Positions 5,261 to 13,933 of a DNA stretch of 42,264 bases are shown here, piece after piece. Each line of letters begins with the position of its first letter. Positions within the stretch are counted from its first letter, which is position 1. The translations under genes were made by a program, and so were the position numbers. Source of the DNA: Fibrobacter sp. UBA4223. GTDB lineage: Bacteria > Fibrobacterota > Fibrobacteria > Fibrobacterales > Fibrobacteraceae. The stretch is taken from assembly GCA_002382975.1 (NCBI GenBank), contig DFTB01000001.1:1-42264 (forward strand), read 5' to 3'. Under the pieces are notes generated by a model. The model did no database searches and was not told where the DNA came from. It saw only the letters and a program-made list of their open reading frames with translations.

Positions 5261-7656
5261 TGAAATCCGTGGCGGGAAAGGTCATCTTTGCCGCACTTTC
5301 GGTACTTTACCCGGCGCTGGTCTTTTGCGGACTGGTGTTTTGGGATATCTCGCCCCGACGCCTGAGCCTCTTGCTCATAGGCCTTGCCTTTGTGCTGTTC
5401 TTCAACACGACCCAGGGCCGCAGGAACGCGGTCGGTGGGGCCGGCACAGTTCAAGGGAACGGCGCGGCTACAGCTGGTGGGGAAGGCGCGGTTCAAGGGA
5501 ACGGCACGGCTACAGCTGGTGGGGAAGGCGCGGCGAACAGCCTCAAGGATTACGCCCTGGTGGTGTTGATGCTCGCCTGCGGGGGCGTCTCGTTTTTTGC
5601 GGACAGCCTCTTGTTCCTGGAGTTTTACCCTGTGCTGGTGAGCCTCTCGCTCTTGGTCTTTTTCGGGATTTCCCTCTGGAAAAAGCCCAGCTTCGCCTTC
5701 CGCATGGCCTGCCTCGGCGACCGGCGGCTGCAGGCCTCGCCGGAGCGGGCTTTTGTGGAGCGGTACTGCGACCGGGTGACTCTTGCCTGGTGCCTTTTTT
5801 TCGTGTTCAACGCCGTGGTGGCGTCTTTTACAGTTTTTGTAGGCGATGAGAAAATCTGGTCGCTGTACAACGGCCTAATCTCCTATATTTTAATCGGTAT
5901 ATTTTTTGCCGTAGAATTCATGGTTCGTAAAATGATGCAGAAAAAGATGCATTCCTATATTCCCGTGTGTGAGCTTCAGCGGGATTCCCGCCCGGCCGGC
6001 ATGGTGGTCTGCTTTGATGGTAGCTCCGTACGCACCTGGGCCGACTTCACCGACGACGTATCCAAGGTCCGTCGCTATCTGGAGGAGCGTGAAAACGCCC
6101 CCTGGATTTTGCACTGCGAGGATTCCTACTACTTTATGGTTGGCCTGCTGGCCATGCTCCAGGGAGGCCGCAAGGCGCTGGTGACGGCGAACCGGCAGGA
6201 GGCTTTTATCAAGGAAATCCAGAAGCCCGGCTATGGATTCTTGACGGACGAACCTTTTGCGGGCGCTACCCTGATTCAGGATGTCTTGCAGAACACGGAG
6301 TCCGACGGTCGCTGGAATACCTTCGACAAGGACAGCGCCCCCATGGTGATGTACACCTCCGGCACTACCGGCGAGCCCAAGATGGTCCCCAAGATGTTCT
6401 GCCAGTTTGAGAACGAGCTTTTCGAGCTGGTGAAGGTCTTTGGCGACGACTGGGTGAACCGCAAGGTCTATAGCACGGTGAACCACCACCACATTTACGG
6501 CCTGCTGTTCACGGTGCTGCTCCCCACGGCTACGGGGCTGCCTTACCGCAGGCACCGCATCGATTACCCCAGCGAACTTGCAAGCATTGCAGGGGAGGCG
6601 GCTGTGATTGCCTCCAGCCCGGCCTACCTGAAACGCCTTGCCGCCGATGCCGAAGGGCCCATAGCTTTTAAGACGACGCCCATCATCTATTCGTCGGGCG
6701 GCCCTCTGCCAGAGGAAGTGGCCCGCAAGTGCGAAGGCGTTACGGGCTACTGGACCACCGAAATCTACGGCAGTACAGAAACAGGCGGAATCGCCTATCG
6801 CCAGTCCAAGAACGGCCCCATCTGGACGCCATTCGAGGTCTGCAAGATGAGCATCGGCGAGAACGACTGCCTGAACGTGAAGTCCAGCTACATTCTGGAG
6901 CCCGAAGGCTTTACCACCGGCGACCTGGTGGAAATCTACGACGACGGACGGTTCCTGTTGAAGGGCCGTGCCGATTCCATCGTGAAAATTGAGGAGAAAC
7001 GCATTTCCCTGCCGGAGGTGGAAAATCGCTTGAAGCAGACGGGCCTGGTGCAGGATGTGCGTGTGGTGCCCATGGTGGGCAAGCGGCAGTACCTGGCCGC
7101 CGCCATCGTGCTGAATGCCGATGGGGTGGCGCGGTTCAAGGACCAGCCCAAGCTAGAGATAAACAATTTCTTCAAGGCTCACCTGAACCAGTTCCTGGAA
7201 AACACGGTGACGCCCAAGAAATGGCGCTACCTGGAAGAACTGCCCCAGGATACTCAAGGAAAAATTAAGATGCGTGATATCCAGGCCCTGTTCGGCCTCC
7301 CTGAATCCAAGAATTTTAGGATCCTGAAAATGCACAAGGAACCGGGTGCCCTTTCGCTGAAGCTGGTGTTCCCTGCGGATAGCGACTTTTACGACGGGCA
7401 TTTTCCGGCATTCAAGCTGTTGCCTGCCGTAGCCCAGGTGGACATGGTGGCCCTGCTGGCCCACGCCCTGCTGGAAACACCCAGGGCGGTGCAGAAAATC
7501 CAGCGGACCAAGTTCAGCTACCCGGTGCTGCCCGACGCGGTAACCAACCTGGAGATGACTTTCAAGGCCGACACTAACAAGGTGCTGTTCACCTATACCA
7601 ACGAGGCAGGCCGCATGCTTTCGACAGGAACATTGGTAATGCAGGCGGAAACATGA
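5260..7656 (+). CDS. Three-part fusion: membrane domain, AMP-dependent acyl-ACP ligase, hotdog dehydratase
   Basis: The 798-residue protein combines three functions often encoded separately in aryl-polyene clusters. Residues 1-225 hold about six hydrophobic segments, resembling the COG4648-type membrane protein of such loci. Residues ~240-675 are an ANL-superfamily ligase: YTSGTTGEPKMV at 365-376, YGSTETGG at 503-510, TGDLVEI near 553 and a candidate catalytic lysine in TQGKIK (K668). It likely activates the aryl acid and loads it onto an ACP. Residues ~690-798 form a FabA/FabZ-like dehydratase with YDGHFPAF (H714). Two 14-residue repeats (VQGNGAATAGGEGA type) lie in the loop between membrane segments 2 and 3. 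A sequencing fusion is unlikely because the linkers read normally. Confidence 0.85.
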   Translation: MKSVAGKVIFAALSVLYPALVFCGLVFWDISPRRLSLLLIGLAFVLFFNTTQGRRNAVGGAGTVQGNGAATAGGEGAVQGNGTATAGGEGAANSLKDYALVVLMLACGGVSFFADSLLFLEFYPVLVSLSLLVFFGISLWKKPSFAFRMACLGDRRLQASPERAFVERYCDRVTLAWCLFFVFNAVVASFTVFVGDEKIWSLYNGLISYILIGIFFAVEFMVRKMMQKKMHSYIPVCELQRDSRPAGMVVCFDGSSVRTWADFTDDVSKVRRYLEERENAPWILHCEDSYYFMVGLLAMLQGGRKALVTANRQEAFIKEIQKPGYGFLTDEPFAGATLIQDVLQNTESDGRWNTFDKDSAPMVMYTSGTTGEPKMVPKMFCQFENELFELVKVFGDDWVNRKVYSTVNHHHIYGLLFTVLLPTATGLPYRRHRIDYPSELASIAGEAAVIASSPAYLKRLAADAEGPIAFKTTPIIYSSGGPLPEEVARKCEGVTGYWTTEIYGSTETGGIAYRQSKNGPIWTPFEVCKMSIGENDCLNVKSSYILEPEGFTTGDLVEIYDDGRFLLKGRADSIVKIEEKRISLPEVENRLKQTGLVQDVRVVPMVGKRQYLAAAIVLNADGVARFKDQPKLEINNFFKAHLNQFLENTVTPKKWRYLEELPQDTQGKIKMRDIQALFGLPESKNFRILKMHKEPGALSLKLVFPADSDFYDGHFPAFKLLPAVAQVDMVALLAHALLETPRAVQKIQRTKFSYPVLPDAVTNLEMTFKADTNKVLFTYTNEAGRMLSTGTLVMQAET
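5449..5532 (+). repeat. Two 42-bp tandem repeats inside the fusion gene
   Basis: Two nearly identical 42-bp units encode VQGNG(A/T)ATAGGEGA at residues 64-91. They insert a Gly/Ala-rich loop between predicted membrane segments. The unit preserves the frame. Confidence 0.85.
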
Positions 7657-8408
7657 GAGAATTGGCCGACTTAAAATTTTGCGCTATCGTGCCCGTGTAT
7701 AGGCACGAATCTACCACCCGCAAGGTGGCGGAAAGCCTTTCGGCCCAGGGTCTTTCGGTAATTCTGGTAGATGACGGCAATGCTCCCGAGGGTCATGCCA
7801 TCTTGGAGGCTGTGGCTAGCGAAGTGCCGAATACGGTGCTTGTGACCCACACCAAGAATGGCGGCAAGGGCAAGGCTGTTGTCAGCGGGCTTGAAAAGGC
7901 CCACGAGTTGGGATTTACTCACGCCCTGCAGATGGATGCCGATGGCCAGCACGACGCCGACGCTATCCCCTTCTTTTTGAAGGCCGCCCGCAAGCATCCG
8001 GAGGATTTGATTGCGGGGTTCCCGCAGTACGACGGCAGCGTGCCCAAGTCCCGGGAACAGGGGCGGAAAATTACCAACTTCTGGGTGGCCATCGAGACGC
8101 TCTCGAAGGACATTCCCGATTCCATGTGCGGTTTCCGGATCTATCCGGTAGAGTCCACGATGCCCGTGGCAAAGAAACTGACCAGCTTCCGCATGGGTTT
8201 CGATATCGAGATTTTGGTTCGCCTTTCTTGGGCGGGAATCAAGATGCGTTTTTACCCCATCAAGGTCACTTACCCCGAAGACGGTGTTTCGAATTTCAGG
8301 GTTTTCGGGAGCAATGTTGAAATTTCCTGGACACACACCAAGCTCTGTGTGGGAATGCTCCTGCGCCTGCCCATGCTTTTGGCCCGCCGCTTGGCGAAAA
8401 AGAAATGA
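7653..8408 (+). CDS. Family 2 glycosyltransferase
   Basis: A 251-residue GT-A enzyme: CAIVPVYRHESTTRKVAES at the N-terminus, VILVDDGNAPEG, and the metal-binding DMDADGQHDAD-type motif (QMDADGQHDADA). It overlaps the fusion gene and the acyltransferase gene by ATGA at each end, so all three are coupled. In aryl-polyene loci a glycosyltransferase is thought to help attach the polyene to a lipid or sugar anchor. It lacks obvious membrane segments. Sugar donor unknown. Confidence 0.85.
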   Translation: MRELADLKFCAIVPVYRHESTTRKVAESLSAQGLSVILVDDGNAPEGHAILEAVASEVPNTVLVTHTKNGGKGKAVVSGLEKAHELGFTHALQMDADGQHDADAIPFFLKAARKHPEDLIAGFPQYDGSVPKSREQGRKITNFWVAIETLSKDIPDSMCGFRIYPVESTMPVAKKLTSFRMGFDIEILVRLSWAGIKMRFYPIKVTYPEDGVSNFRVFGSNVEISWTHTKLCVGMLLRLPMLLARRLAKKK

Positions 8409-9367
8409 GTGCCGAAAATCAAAACTGGTTTGAACTGAAAGAAGTGGGCGGAAGCCTTTGGCATTTCCGCTTTATGCTGTGGATTACCTGCCACCTGCCG
8501 CTTCCGGTGGTGGAATTTCTGGTAGCCGTGGTGTGCTTTTTCTTTTGGCTCGGGGCGGCCCCTGTGCGGGCTCGGTCCAAGGCCTACCTGAAACGGCTCT
8601 ACGCCCTGCAGGGCCGGAACATTCCGCCCTTTGCCACCTACAGGCACGTACTTTCCTTTGCCCTTTCCATGATAGAAAAGCTTTTGGGATGGCGGGGCGT
8701 GATTCCCCTTAAGAACGTGGAAACCCAGGGCGATGACCTGGACATGCTGGTGGAACAGCTGGACCGTGGGGAAGGTGCTTTTTTAATTTGTTCGCACCTG
8801 GGGAACATGGAAATGCTCCGTTCCCTCACGGGGTATGGCAAGATTCATACCCACAGGCAGTTTACGGTGCACCCGGTGGTGGATTTTTCGGGAACATCCA
8901 AGTTCAATGCCCTCTTGTACGAACTGAATCCGGACCTGATGAATACGGTGGTGGATGCCAACAAGATCGGGGTGGATAGCGCCGTAGGGATGAAGGATTG
9001 GATTGCTTCTGGCGACCTGGTGGTGATTGCCGGGGACCGCACGTCGGCCAACTCTACCGACCGAAATGTGGAGATGAAGTTCCTGGGGGAGACCGCCAAT
9101 TTCCCGGAGGGGGCTTTTACCTTGGCGAGCATCTTGAATGCCCCGATTTATTTTGCCTTTGCTATCCGCAAGAAGGACTTTGATATCCGTTCTTCTTACG
9201 AGATGCATATCGTGCGGGCAAAGACTTCTTTTGACTGCAGCCGCAAGGAGCGCTCTGCCCGTGTGACGGCACTGGTACAAGAATACGTGGGAATGCTCGA
9301 AAAGCATTGCCAGCGTCACCCGTACCAGTGGTATAATTTCTATAATTTCTGGCACAAAAATTTTTAA
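8405..9367 (+). CDS. LpxL/HtrB-like lysophospholipid acyltransferase
   Basis: A 320-residue inner-membrane acyltransferase of the lipid A late-acyltransferase type. A hydrophobic N-terminal stretch (FLVAVVCFFFWLG) is followed by the catalytic HxxxxE motif in ICSHLGNMEMLR and a GDRTSANSTDR motif. In this setting it probably transfers acyl chains during assembly of the polyene lipid. Start overlaps the glycosyltransferase stop by 4 bp. Confidence 0.85.
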   Translation: MSAENQNWFELKEVGGSLWHFRFMLWITCHLPLPVVEFLVAVVCFFFWLGAAPVRARSKAYLKRLYALQGRNIPPFATYRHVLSFALSMIEKLLGWRGVIPLKNVETQGDDLDMLVEQLDRGEGAFLICSHLGNMEMLRSLTGYGKIHTHRQFTVHPVVDFSGTSKFNALLYELNPDLMNTVVDANKIGVDSAVGMKDWIASGDLVVIAGDRTSANSTDRNVEMKFLGETANFPEGAFTLASILNAPIYFAFAIRKKDFDIRSSYEMHIVRAKTSFDCSRKERSARVTALVQEYVGMLEKHCQRHPYQWYNFYNFWHKNF

Positions 9368-9379
9368 AGGATTGTTGAA

Positions 9380-10906
9380 ATGGACAAGGTCGTAATTGGA
9401 AGTGGAAAGCTCACCATCGAACAGGTGGTGGCCATCGCAAAACGCAAGGTTTCCGTAGAATTGGAAAGCTCTCCCGAGTTCCAGAAGAAAATCAACGCCG
9501 GTGCTGAATTCTTGGACGAGGCCCTGGCAAAGCACGGTGGCATTTACGGCGTAACCACGGGTTACGGCGATTCCTGCACCCAGGTGGTGCCGCCTGACCA
9601 TTATTACGACCTGCCGGTAAACCTGACCCGTTTCCACGGCTGCGGTCTCGGTGCCTACTTTGACGAAGAGACCACCCGCGCCATCATGGCGGTGCGCCTG
9701 AACACCCTGGCTCAGGGCTTTTCCGGTGTGAGCTACGCCCTGCTGAAGATTATTATGGACTTTTTGCAGAACGACATTTTGCCGCTGATTCCGCAAGAAG
9801 GTTCCGTAGGGGCCAGTGGCGACCTGACGCCGCTTTCTTACCTGGCGGGAGCCGTCATTGGCGAGCGGGATGTGCTGTACAAGGGCGAACGCCGCCCGTC
9901 GATAGACGTGATGAAAGAACTGGGCATTACGCCCCACCGTTTCCGTCCCAAGGAAGCCATTGCCATCATGAACGGAACGGCAGTGATGAATGCCGTGGCT
10001 TGCATGGCCTTTAGCCGTGCCGAATACCTTTCTGACCTGAGCTGCCGCATTACGGCCATGAACACCATCGCCATGAAGGGTAACGCCTACCACTTCTACG
10101 AAAGGCTCTTTGCCGTGAAACCCCATCCGGGCCTGGTGACCGCCGCAAAGAAGATGCGTGACGCCATGAACCTGGAAGTGGAAAAGAACATTGTTCCCGA
10201 AAAGATCCAGGACCCCTATTCCCTGCGTTGCGCACCCCACGTGGTGGGCGTGTTCTACGATTCCGAACCCCTGCTCCGCCAGCTTATCGAAATCGAGATG
10301 AACAGCGCTAACGACAACCCCATCGTGGACCCCGAAACCAAGAATATTTTCCACGGCGGGCATTTCTACGGCGGCCATATCTGCCTGGCCATGGATACCC
10401 TCAAGAACATCGTGGCGAACCTGGCCGACCTTCTGGACCGTCAGCTGGCTACCATCGTGGATATCAAGTTCAACCGCAACTTGCCGCCCAACTTGTCCGG
10501 TAGTAATGGGGAATTCTCCATCAATCACGGTTTCAAGGCAGTGCAGATTGGCGTTTCGGCCTGGACGGCAGAAGCCCTCCACAACACCATGCCCATGAGC
10601 GTCTTTAGCCGCTCTACCGAATGCCACAACCAGGACAAGGTAAGCATGGGCACTATCGCTTCCCGCGACTGCATCCGCGTGATTGAGCTTACCGAACAGG
10701 TGGCTGCGGCCGTGCTTTTGGCCGCCTCCCAGGCCCTGCATTTCCGCTTGGAACGGGGCGAGGTGGATTCCAAGCGCCTGGATGGCGTGCGCAAGACTCT
10801 GGACCAGGTCTTTGAGCATTTCAAGCCCCTGACCTGCGACCGCCAGCTGGAAGGCGACCTTCGCAAGACTCTGGAACTGATTCGCGAAAAGCACTACGCA
10901 GTGTAA
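9380..10906 (+). CDS. MIO-type aromatic amino acid ammonia-lyase
   Basis: A 508-residue lyase of the HAL/PAL/TAL family. The MIO cofactor forms from A145-S146-G147 in GSVGASGDLTPLSYLAG. Y56 in GIYGVTTGYG is the expected catalytic tyrosine. The selectivity region reads NLTRFHGCGLG, with His86 where tyrosine ammonia-lyases carry the histidine that favours tyrosine. With the aryl-activating ligase upstream, the likely role is supply of a coumarate or cinnamate starter rather than histidine breakdown; no other hut gene is present. The starts of neighbours (12 bp and 12 bp away) support one operon. Confidence 0.9.
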   Translation: MDKVVIGSGKLTIEQVVAIAKRKVSVELESSPEFQKKINAGAEFLDEALAKHGGIYGVTTGYGDSCTQVVPPDHYYDLPVNLTRFHGCGLGAYFDEETTRAIMAVRLNTLAQGFSGVSYALLKIIMDFLQNDILPLIPQEGSVGASGDLTPLSYLAGAVIGERDVLYKGERRPSIDVMKELGITPHRFRPKEAIAIMNGTAVMNAVACMAFSRAEYLSDLSCRITAMNTIAMKGNAYHFYERLFAVKPHPGLVTAAKKMRDAMNLEVEKNIVPEKIQDPYSLRCAPHVVGVFYDSEPLLRQLIEIEMNSANDNPIVDPETKNIFHGGHFYGGHICLAMDTLKNIVANLADLLDRQLATIVDIKFNRNLPPNLSGSNGEFSINHGFKAVQIGVSAWTAEALHNTMPMSVFSRSTECHNQDKVSMGTIASRDCIRVIELTEQVAAAVLLAASQALHFRLERGEVDSKRLDGVRKTLDQVFEHFKPLTCDRQLEGDLRKTLELIREKHYAV

Positions 10907-10918
10907 GCGGGGGTGGCC

Positions 10919-11350
10919 ATGGCTCAGAAGAAACTGAAGGCGACAGTTGAGTTTCAGGTGGAATTCTATGACGTGGATTCCATGAAGGTGGCCTGGCACG
11001 GCAACTACGTGAAGTACATGGAAATGGCCCGCTGTGCCTTGCTCACCAAGATCAAGTACGATTACTTTGCCATGGAAAAGAGCGGTTTTGCTTGGCCCGT
11101 GGTTGACATGCACGTGCGCTACCTGCGTCCCATGATTTTTATGCAGCGGATTCGCGCCGAGGTGACTCTCGAGGAATACGAGGTGTGCCTCAAGCTTTCG
11201 TATAGGTTCTTTGACGCGGCCTCTGGAACGCTGCTTTGCAAGGCTGAAAGTATGCAGATGGCCGTGAACATGCAGACTCTTGAATCCCTGATGGTGTGCC
11301 CGCCCTGCTTTGTAGACCAGGTCCGCGCGGCCCTGGAGGCGGAACCCTGA
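10919..11350 (+). CDS. 4-hydroxybenzoyl-CoA-type hotdog thioesterase
   Basis: About 143 residues with the 4HBT signature: EFQVEFYDVDSMKVAWHGNY, YMEMARCALL and PVVDMHVRYLRPMIFMQRIR. The acidic residue of DVDSMKVAWHGN is the family catalytic site. It could release or edit acyl chains from an ACP. GTG at 10913 is a possible start two codons earlier. Spacing from the lyase is 12 bp. Confidence 0.85.
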   Translation: MAQKKLKATVEFQVEFYDVDSMKVAWHGNYVKYMEMARCALLTKIKYDYFAMEKSGFAWPVVDMHVRYLRPMIFMQRIRAEVTLEEYEVCLKLSYRFFDAASGTLLCKAESMQMAVNMQTLESLMVCPPCFVDQVRAALEAEP

Positions 11351-11358
11351 CTTTGAAG

Positions 11359-11982
11359 ATGGCCGGTAGTTTCAAATCCCCTGGTTGCAAGATGCGCCAC
11401 CTGTTGGGGCTGCTGGCGTGTGTTTTGCTGTTGGTTGGCTGCAGCCGCTCCAACGTAAAGCCCGGAACCGCCCCTGTGTATTATTCGGACGCCCGTTCCG
11501 TGGCGCTGCTCCCCACGACGGCTATGACCGAAAAGTTGGACATGCCCCAGCATTTGCGGGGGGAATTCACCCAGCAGGACGGTTCCCTGAAGTCCTTTGA
11601 GGGGGATTCCTGGGTCAGGGCCAACGATAGCGTTCTTTCCATTATGCTGTTTAGCGGGTTCGGTACCACCATTGCCGAAATTACCTATGGCAAGGATTCC
11701 CTGCATTTTGAAAGTTCCGTGATGGATGTGGAAAAGATGAAGGCGGAATATGTGCTTGCGGATTTCCAGGTGTGCTTTTATCCTTACGATGCTCTGAAAA
11801 AGAATTTTGAGGCGGCAGGTTTTGTTTTTGAAGAGGCTCGCGGGACTGCACATGACTTTGTGCGGACATTGAAGGACGGAAATACTCTGGTACTTATCGC
11901 CCAGCGCAAGGGTAAAGAGATAACGCTGGTCAACAGCCTGCGCCATTATAGTTACCACATCACCTTGGGAGATGAGCAATGA
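11359..11982 (+). CDS. DUF3261-like outer-membrane lipoprotein
   Basis: A lipoprotein signal (MRHLLGLLACVLLLVGC) gives a lipidated Cys after LVG. The mature part (DARSVALLPTTAMTEK, then SIMLFSGFGTTIAEITYGKD) resembles the DUF3261 proteins found in aryl-polyene clusters, which are thought to act with LolA-like and MMPL proteins in export. Those partners are not in this window. Possible starts are TTG 11353, ATG 11359 and ATG 11392; GGAGGCGG at 11335 best serves the first two. It overlaps the ketosynthase by 4 bp. Confidence 0.8.
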   Translation: MAGSFKSPGCKMRHLLGLLACVLLLVGCSRSNVKPGTAPVYYSDARSVALLPTTAMTEKLDMPQHLRGEFTQQDGSLKSFEGDSWVRANDSVLSIMLFSGFGTTIAEITYGKDSLHFESSVMDVEKMKAEYVLADFQVCFYPYDALKKNFEAAGFVFEEARGTAHDFVRTLKDGNTLVLIAQRKGKEITLVNSLRHYSYHITLGDEQ

Positions 11983-13172
11983 ACCGTCCGCTTTATGTCA
12001 ATGATTTCGGTCTTCACTGCATTTGGGGTGGTGACAAGGAAAGAGTTTTTGAAAAGCTTACTCGCGGGGAGCGGGGCGTTTTTACCATGCACGACGTGGC
12101 CGGAGTCATGCGGCCAGCGGCCACCATCGAGCCGGACATGCTTCCGCGGGTGGAGAACGCCGAATTTGACAACCGGGTGAACCGCTTGAGCCGTGCGGCC
12201 CTGGACCAGATGGACGATACCGTGCGGCATGCGGTGGAAAAGTTCGGCCCCGACAGGGTGGGCATCTTCATCGGTTCCTGCGACAACGGCTCCGAATCGT
12301 CCCTTGCCGCTCTCAAGTGCTTCAAGGAAACGGGCAAGTTTCCCGAGGGCTACAAGCTGGAATACCAGTGTGCAGAATTTCCGGCCCGCTACATTGCGGA
12401 ACGTTTCGGCATCACGGGAATGTGCCAGGTCCATTCTACGGCCTGTGCGTCAAGTGCCAGCGCTTTTGTGTCGGCCCGGAACAACATTTACGCTGGCACT
12501 TGCGACGCCGCCATCGTTGGCGGCGTAGACATTGCTTCCCTTTCTGTGATTCTCGGCTTTGCCTCTTTGGAAGCAATGTCCGACAGGCCCACCAATCCTT
12601 TCAGCGCGAACCGTTCGGGCCTGACTCTGGGCGATGCTGCGGCCTACTTCGTGGTGACCCGGGAAAGCTGCCCGGACCTGTGCCGCCCCGGCTACGAAGG
12701 CTTGCAGGTGCTGGGCTTTGGCGAAAGTGCCGACGCCGACCACATTACCGCTCCCCGCGCCGACGGGGAAGGAGCATACCTTGCCATGTCTGCCGCTCTT
12801 GCCGATGCGGGCCTGGACGCCTCCGACATCGGTTACATCAACCTTCACGGTACAGGCACCAAGCTGAACGACGCCATGGAATCCCGTGCGGTAAACCGAA
12901 TTTTTGGCGAAAATGTTCCTGCAAGCTCCACCAAGGCCATTACGGGCCATACCCTCGGGGCGGCAGGCGCCCTGGAGGCCGCCTTCTGCTGCCTGGCCTT
13001 GACTCACGACGGGGCGCTGCCCGCACACCTGTACGACGGCGTTCCTGATCCGGAACTTCCGGCGCTGAACCTGGTGAAGCCCGGCAAGACGGTTCCAGGC
13101 CTGCGTTACTGCATCAGCAATTCCTTCGCCTTTGGCGGCTGTAATGTATCTTTAGTCTTGGGGAAAAAGTAA
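11979..13172 (+). CDS. Beta-ketoacyl synthase of the aryl-polyene-like cluster
   Basis: A 397-residue FabB/FabF-type condensing enzyme with an intact catalytic triad: C156 (HSTACASSASAF), H290 (NLHGTGTKLND) and H324 (ITGHTLGAAGALEAA). It should elongate the ACP-bound chain with malonyl units. Only one ketosynthase is present here, whereas aryl-polyene loci normally also encode a ketosynthase/chain-length-factor pair and a ketoreductase. The rest must be supplied from elsewhere or from primary metabolism. Confidence 0.9.
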   Translation: MNRPLYVNDFGLHCIWGGDKERVFEKLTRGERGVFTMHDVAGVMRPAATIEPDMLPRVENAEFDNRVNRLSRAALDQMDDTVRHAVEKFGPDRVGIFIGSCDNGSESSLAALKCFKETGKFPEGYKLEYQCAEFPARYIAERFGITGMCQVHSTACASSASAFVSARNNIYAGTCDAAIVGGVDIASLSVILGFASLEAMSDRPTNPFSANRSGLTLGDAAAYFVVTRESCPDLCRPGYEGLQVLGFGESADADHITAPRADGEGAYLAMSAALADAGLDASDIGYINLHGTGTKLNDAMESRAVNRIFGENVPASSTKAITGHTLGAAGALEAAFCCLALTHDGALPAHLYDGVPDPELPALNLVKPGKTVPGLRYCISNSFAFGGCNVSLVLGKK

Positions 13173-13173
13173 G

Positions 13174-13650
13174 ATGGACAAGATGGAATTCAAGACCCGC
13201 GACGAAATTGCCACCCTGGTACCTCACAAGGGCAAGATGCTCCTGCTGGACCGTATCCAGAGTTTTGACCTGCAAGAAATCACCATCACGACCCAGGTGG
13301 ACATTTCCGCAGACTGCATGTTCTACAGCGAAGAGTTGGGCGGTGTTCCTTCTTACGTGGCCTTCGAATACATGGCCCAGAGCATTTCCGCCCTCTCTGG
13401 AATCCACGGACGTTCTTGCGGCAAGAGTCCCAAGGAAGGCTTTATCATGAGCGTTTCCAACTGCAAGGCCGAACTGACGGCGTTCAAGCCCGGCGACGTG
13501 GTGGAAATCTGCGTCAAGCAGACCATGCGCATGGACATGGCGGTCACTTTCGACGGTATTGCGACCGTAGGCGGCAAGCAGGTGCTGTCTGCCACTCTCA
13601 GCACCGTCGAGGTGGAAGACGCCAAGTCTATAATTGATTCTAAAGAGTAA
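13174..13650 (+). CDS. Hotdog-fold 3-hydroxyacyl-ACP dehydratase-like protein
   Basis: A 158-residue hotdog protein with LVPHKGKMLLLDRIQSF at the N-terminus and VAFEYMAQSISALSGIHGR in the central helix, matching the ApeP-type dehydratases of aryl-polyene clusters. It begins one base after the ketosynthase stop. With the dehydratase domain of the fusion, the cluster has two dehydratases. Last gene of the operon; a palindrome-rich stretch follows. Confidence 0.85.
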   Translation: MDKMEFKTRDEIATLVPHKGKMLLLDRIQSFDLQEITITTQVDISADCMFYSEELGGVPSYVAFEYMAQSISALSGIHGRSCGKSPKEGFIMSVSNCKAELTAFKPGDVVEICVKQTMRMDMAVTFDGIATVGGKQVLSATLSTVEVEDAKSIIDSKE

Positions 13651-13660
13651 ACAACAAGGC

Positions 13661-13905
13661 CAGATTCCGGGTCAAGCCCGGAATGACGTAGGAGCTGAGC
13701 GATGCAGAAACATGCTTGCATGTTTCTATATCCGAAGCGAACTAGTCATGCCACAAAGTGGAATGACGTAGGAGTCGAGCGCAATGTCAGGCTACTTGCA
13801 GGCTAGCATTGCCGAGACGAACTAGTCAAGCCTCGAAGAGGAATGACGTGGACTTTAACGTCATGGCGGTACCGCGTCAAGCGCGGAATGACGAAAGCGC
13901 AAACG
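13661..13905. repeat. Array of REP-like palindromic units
   Basis: At least three related units each contain GAATGACGTAGGAG, a variable hairpin (one is AAACATG-CTTG-CATGTTT) and GAACTAGTCAAGCC-like flanks. They lie between the end of the polyene operon and the convergent radical SAM gene, with a final REP near 13865-13890. Confidence 0.75.
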
Positions 13906-13933
13906 TCATGGCGGCCTTGAGCCGCCATCTAGC

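Noticed and set aside
8783..11113. 776-codon minus-strand open frame across the acyltransferase, lyase and thioesterase genes
   Set aside because: Spans three real plus-strand genes with catalytic motifs; His-rich, non-domain sequence typical of an antisense shadow.
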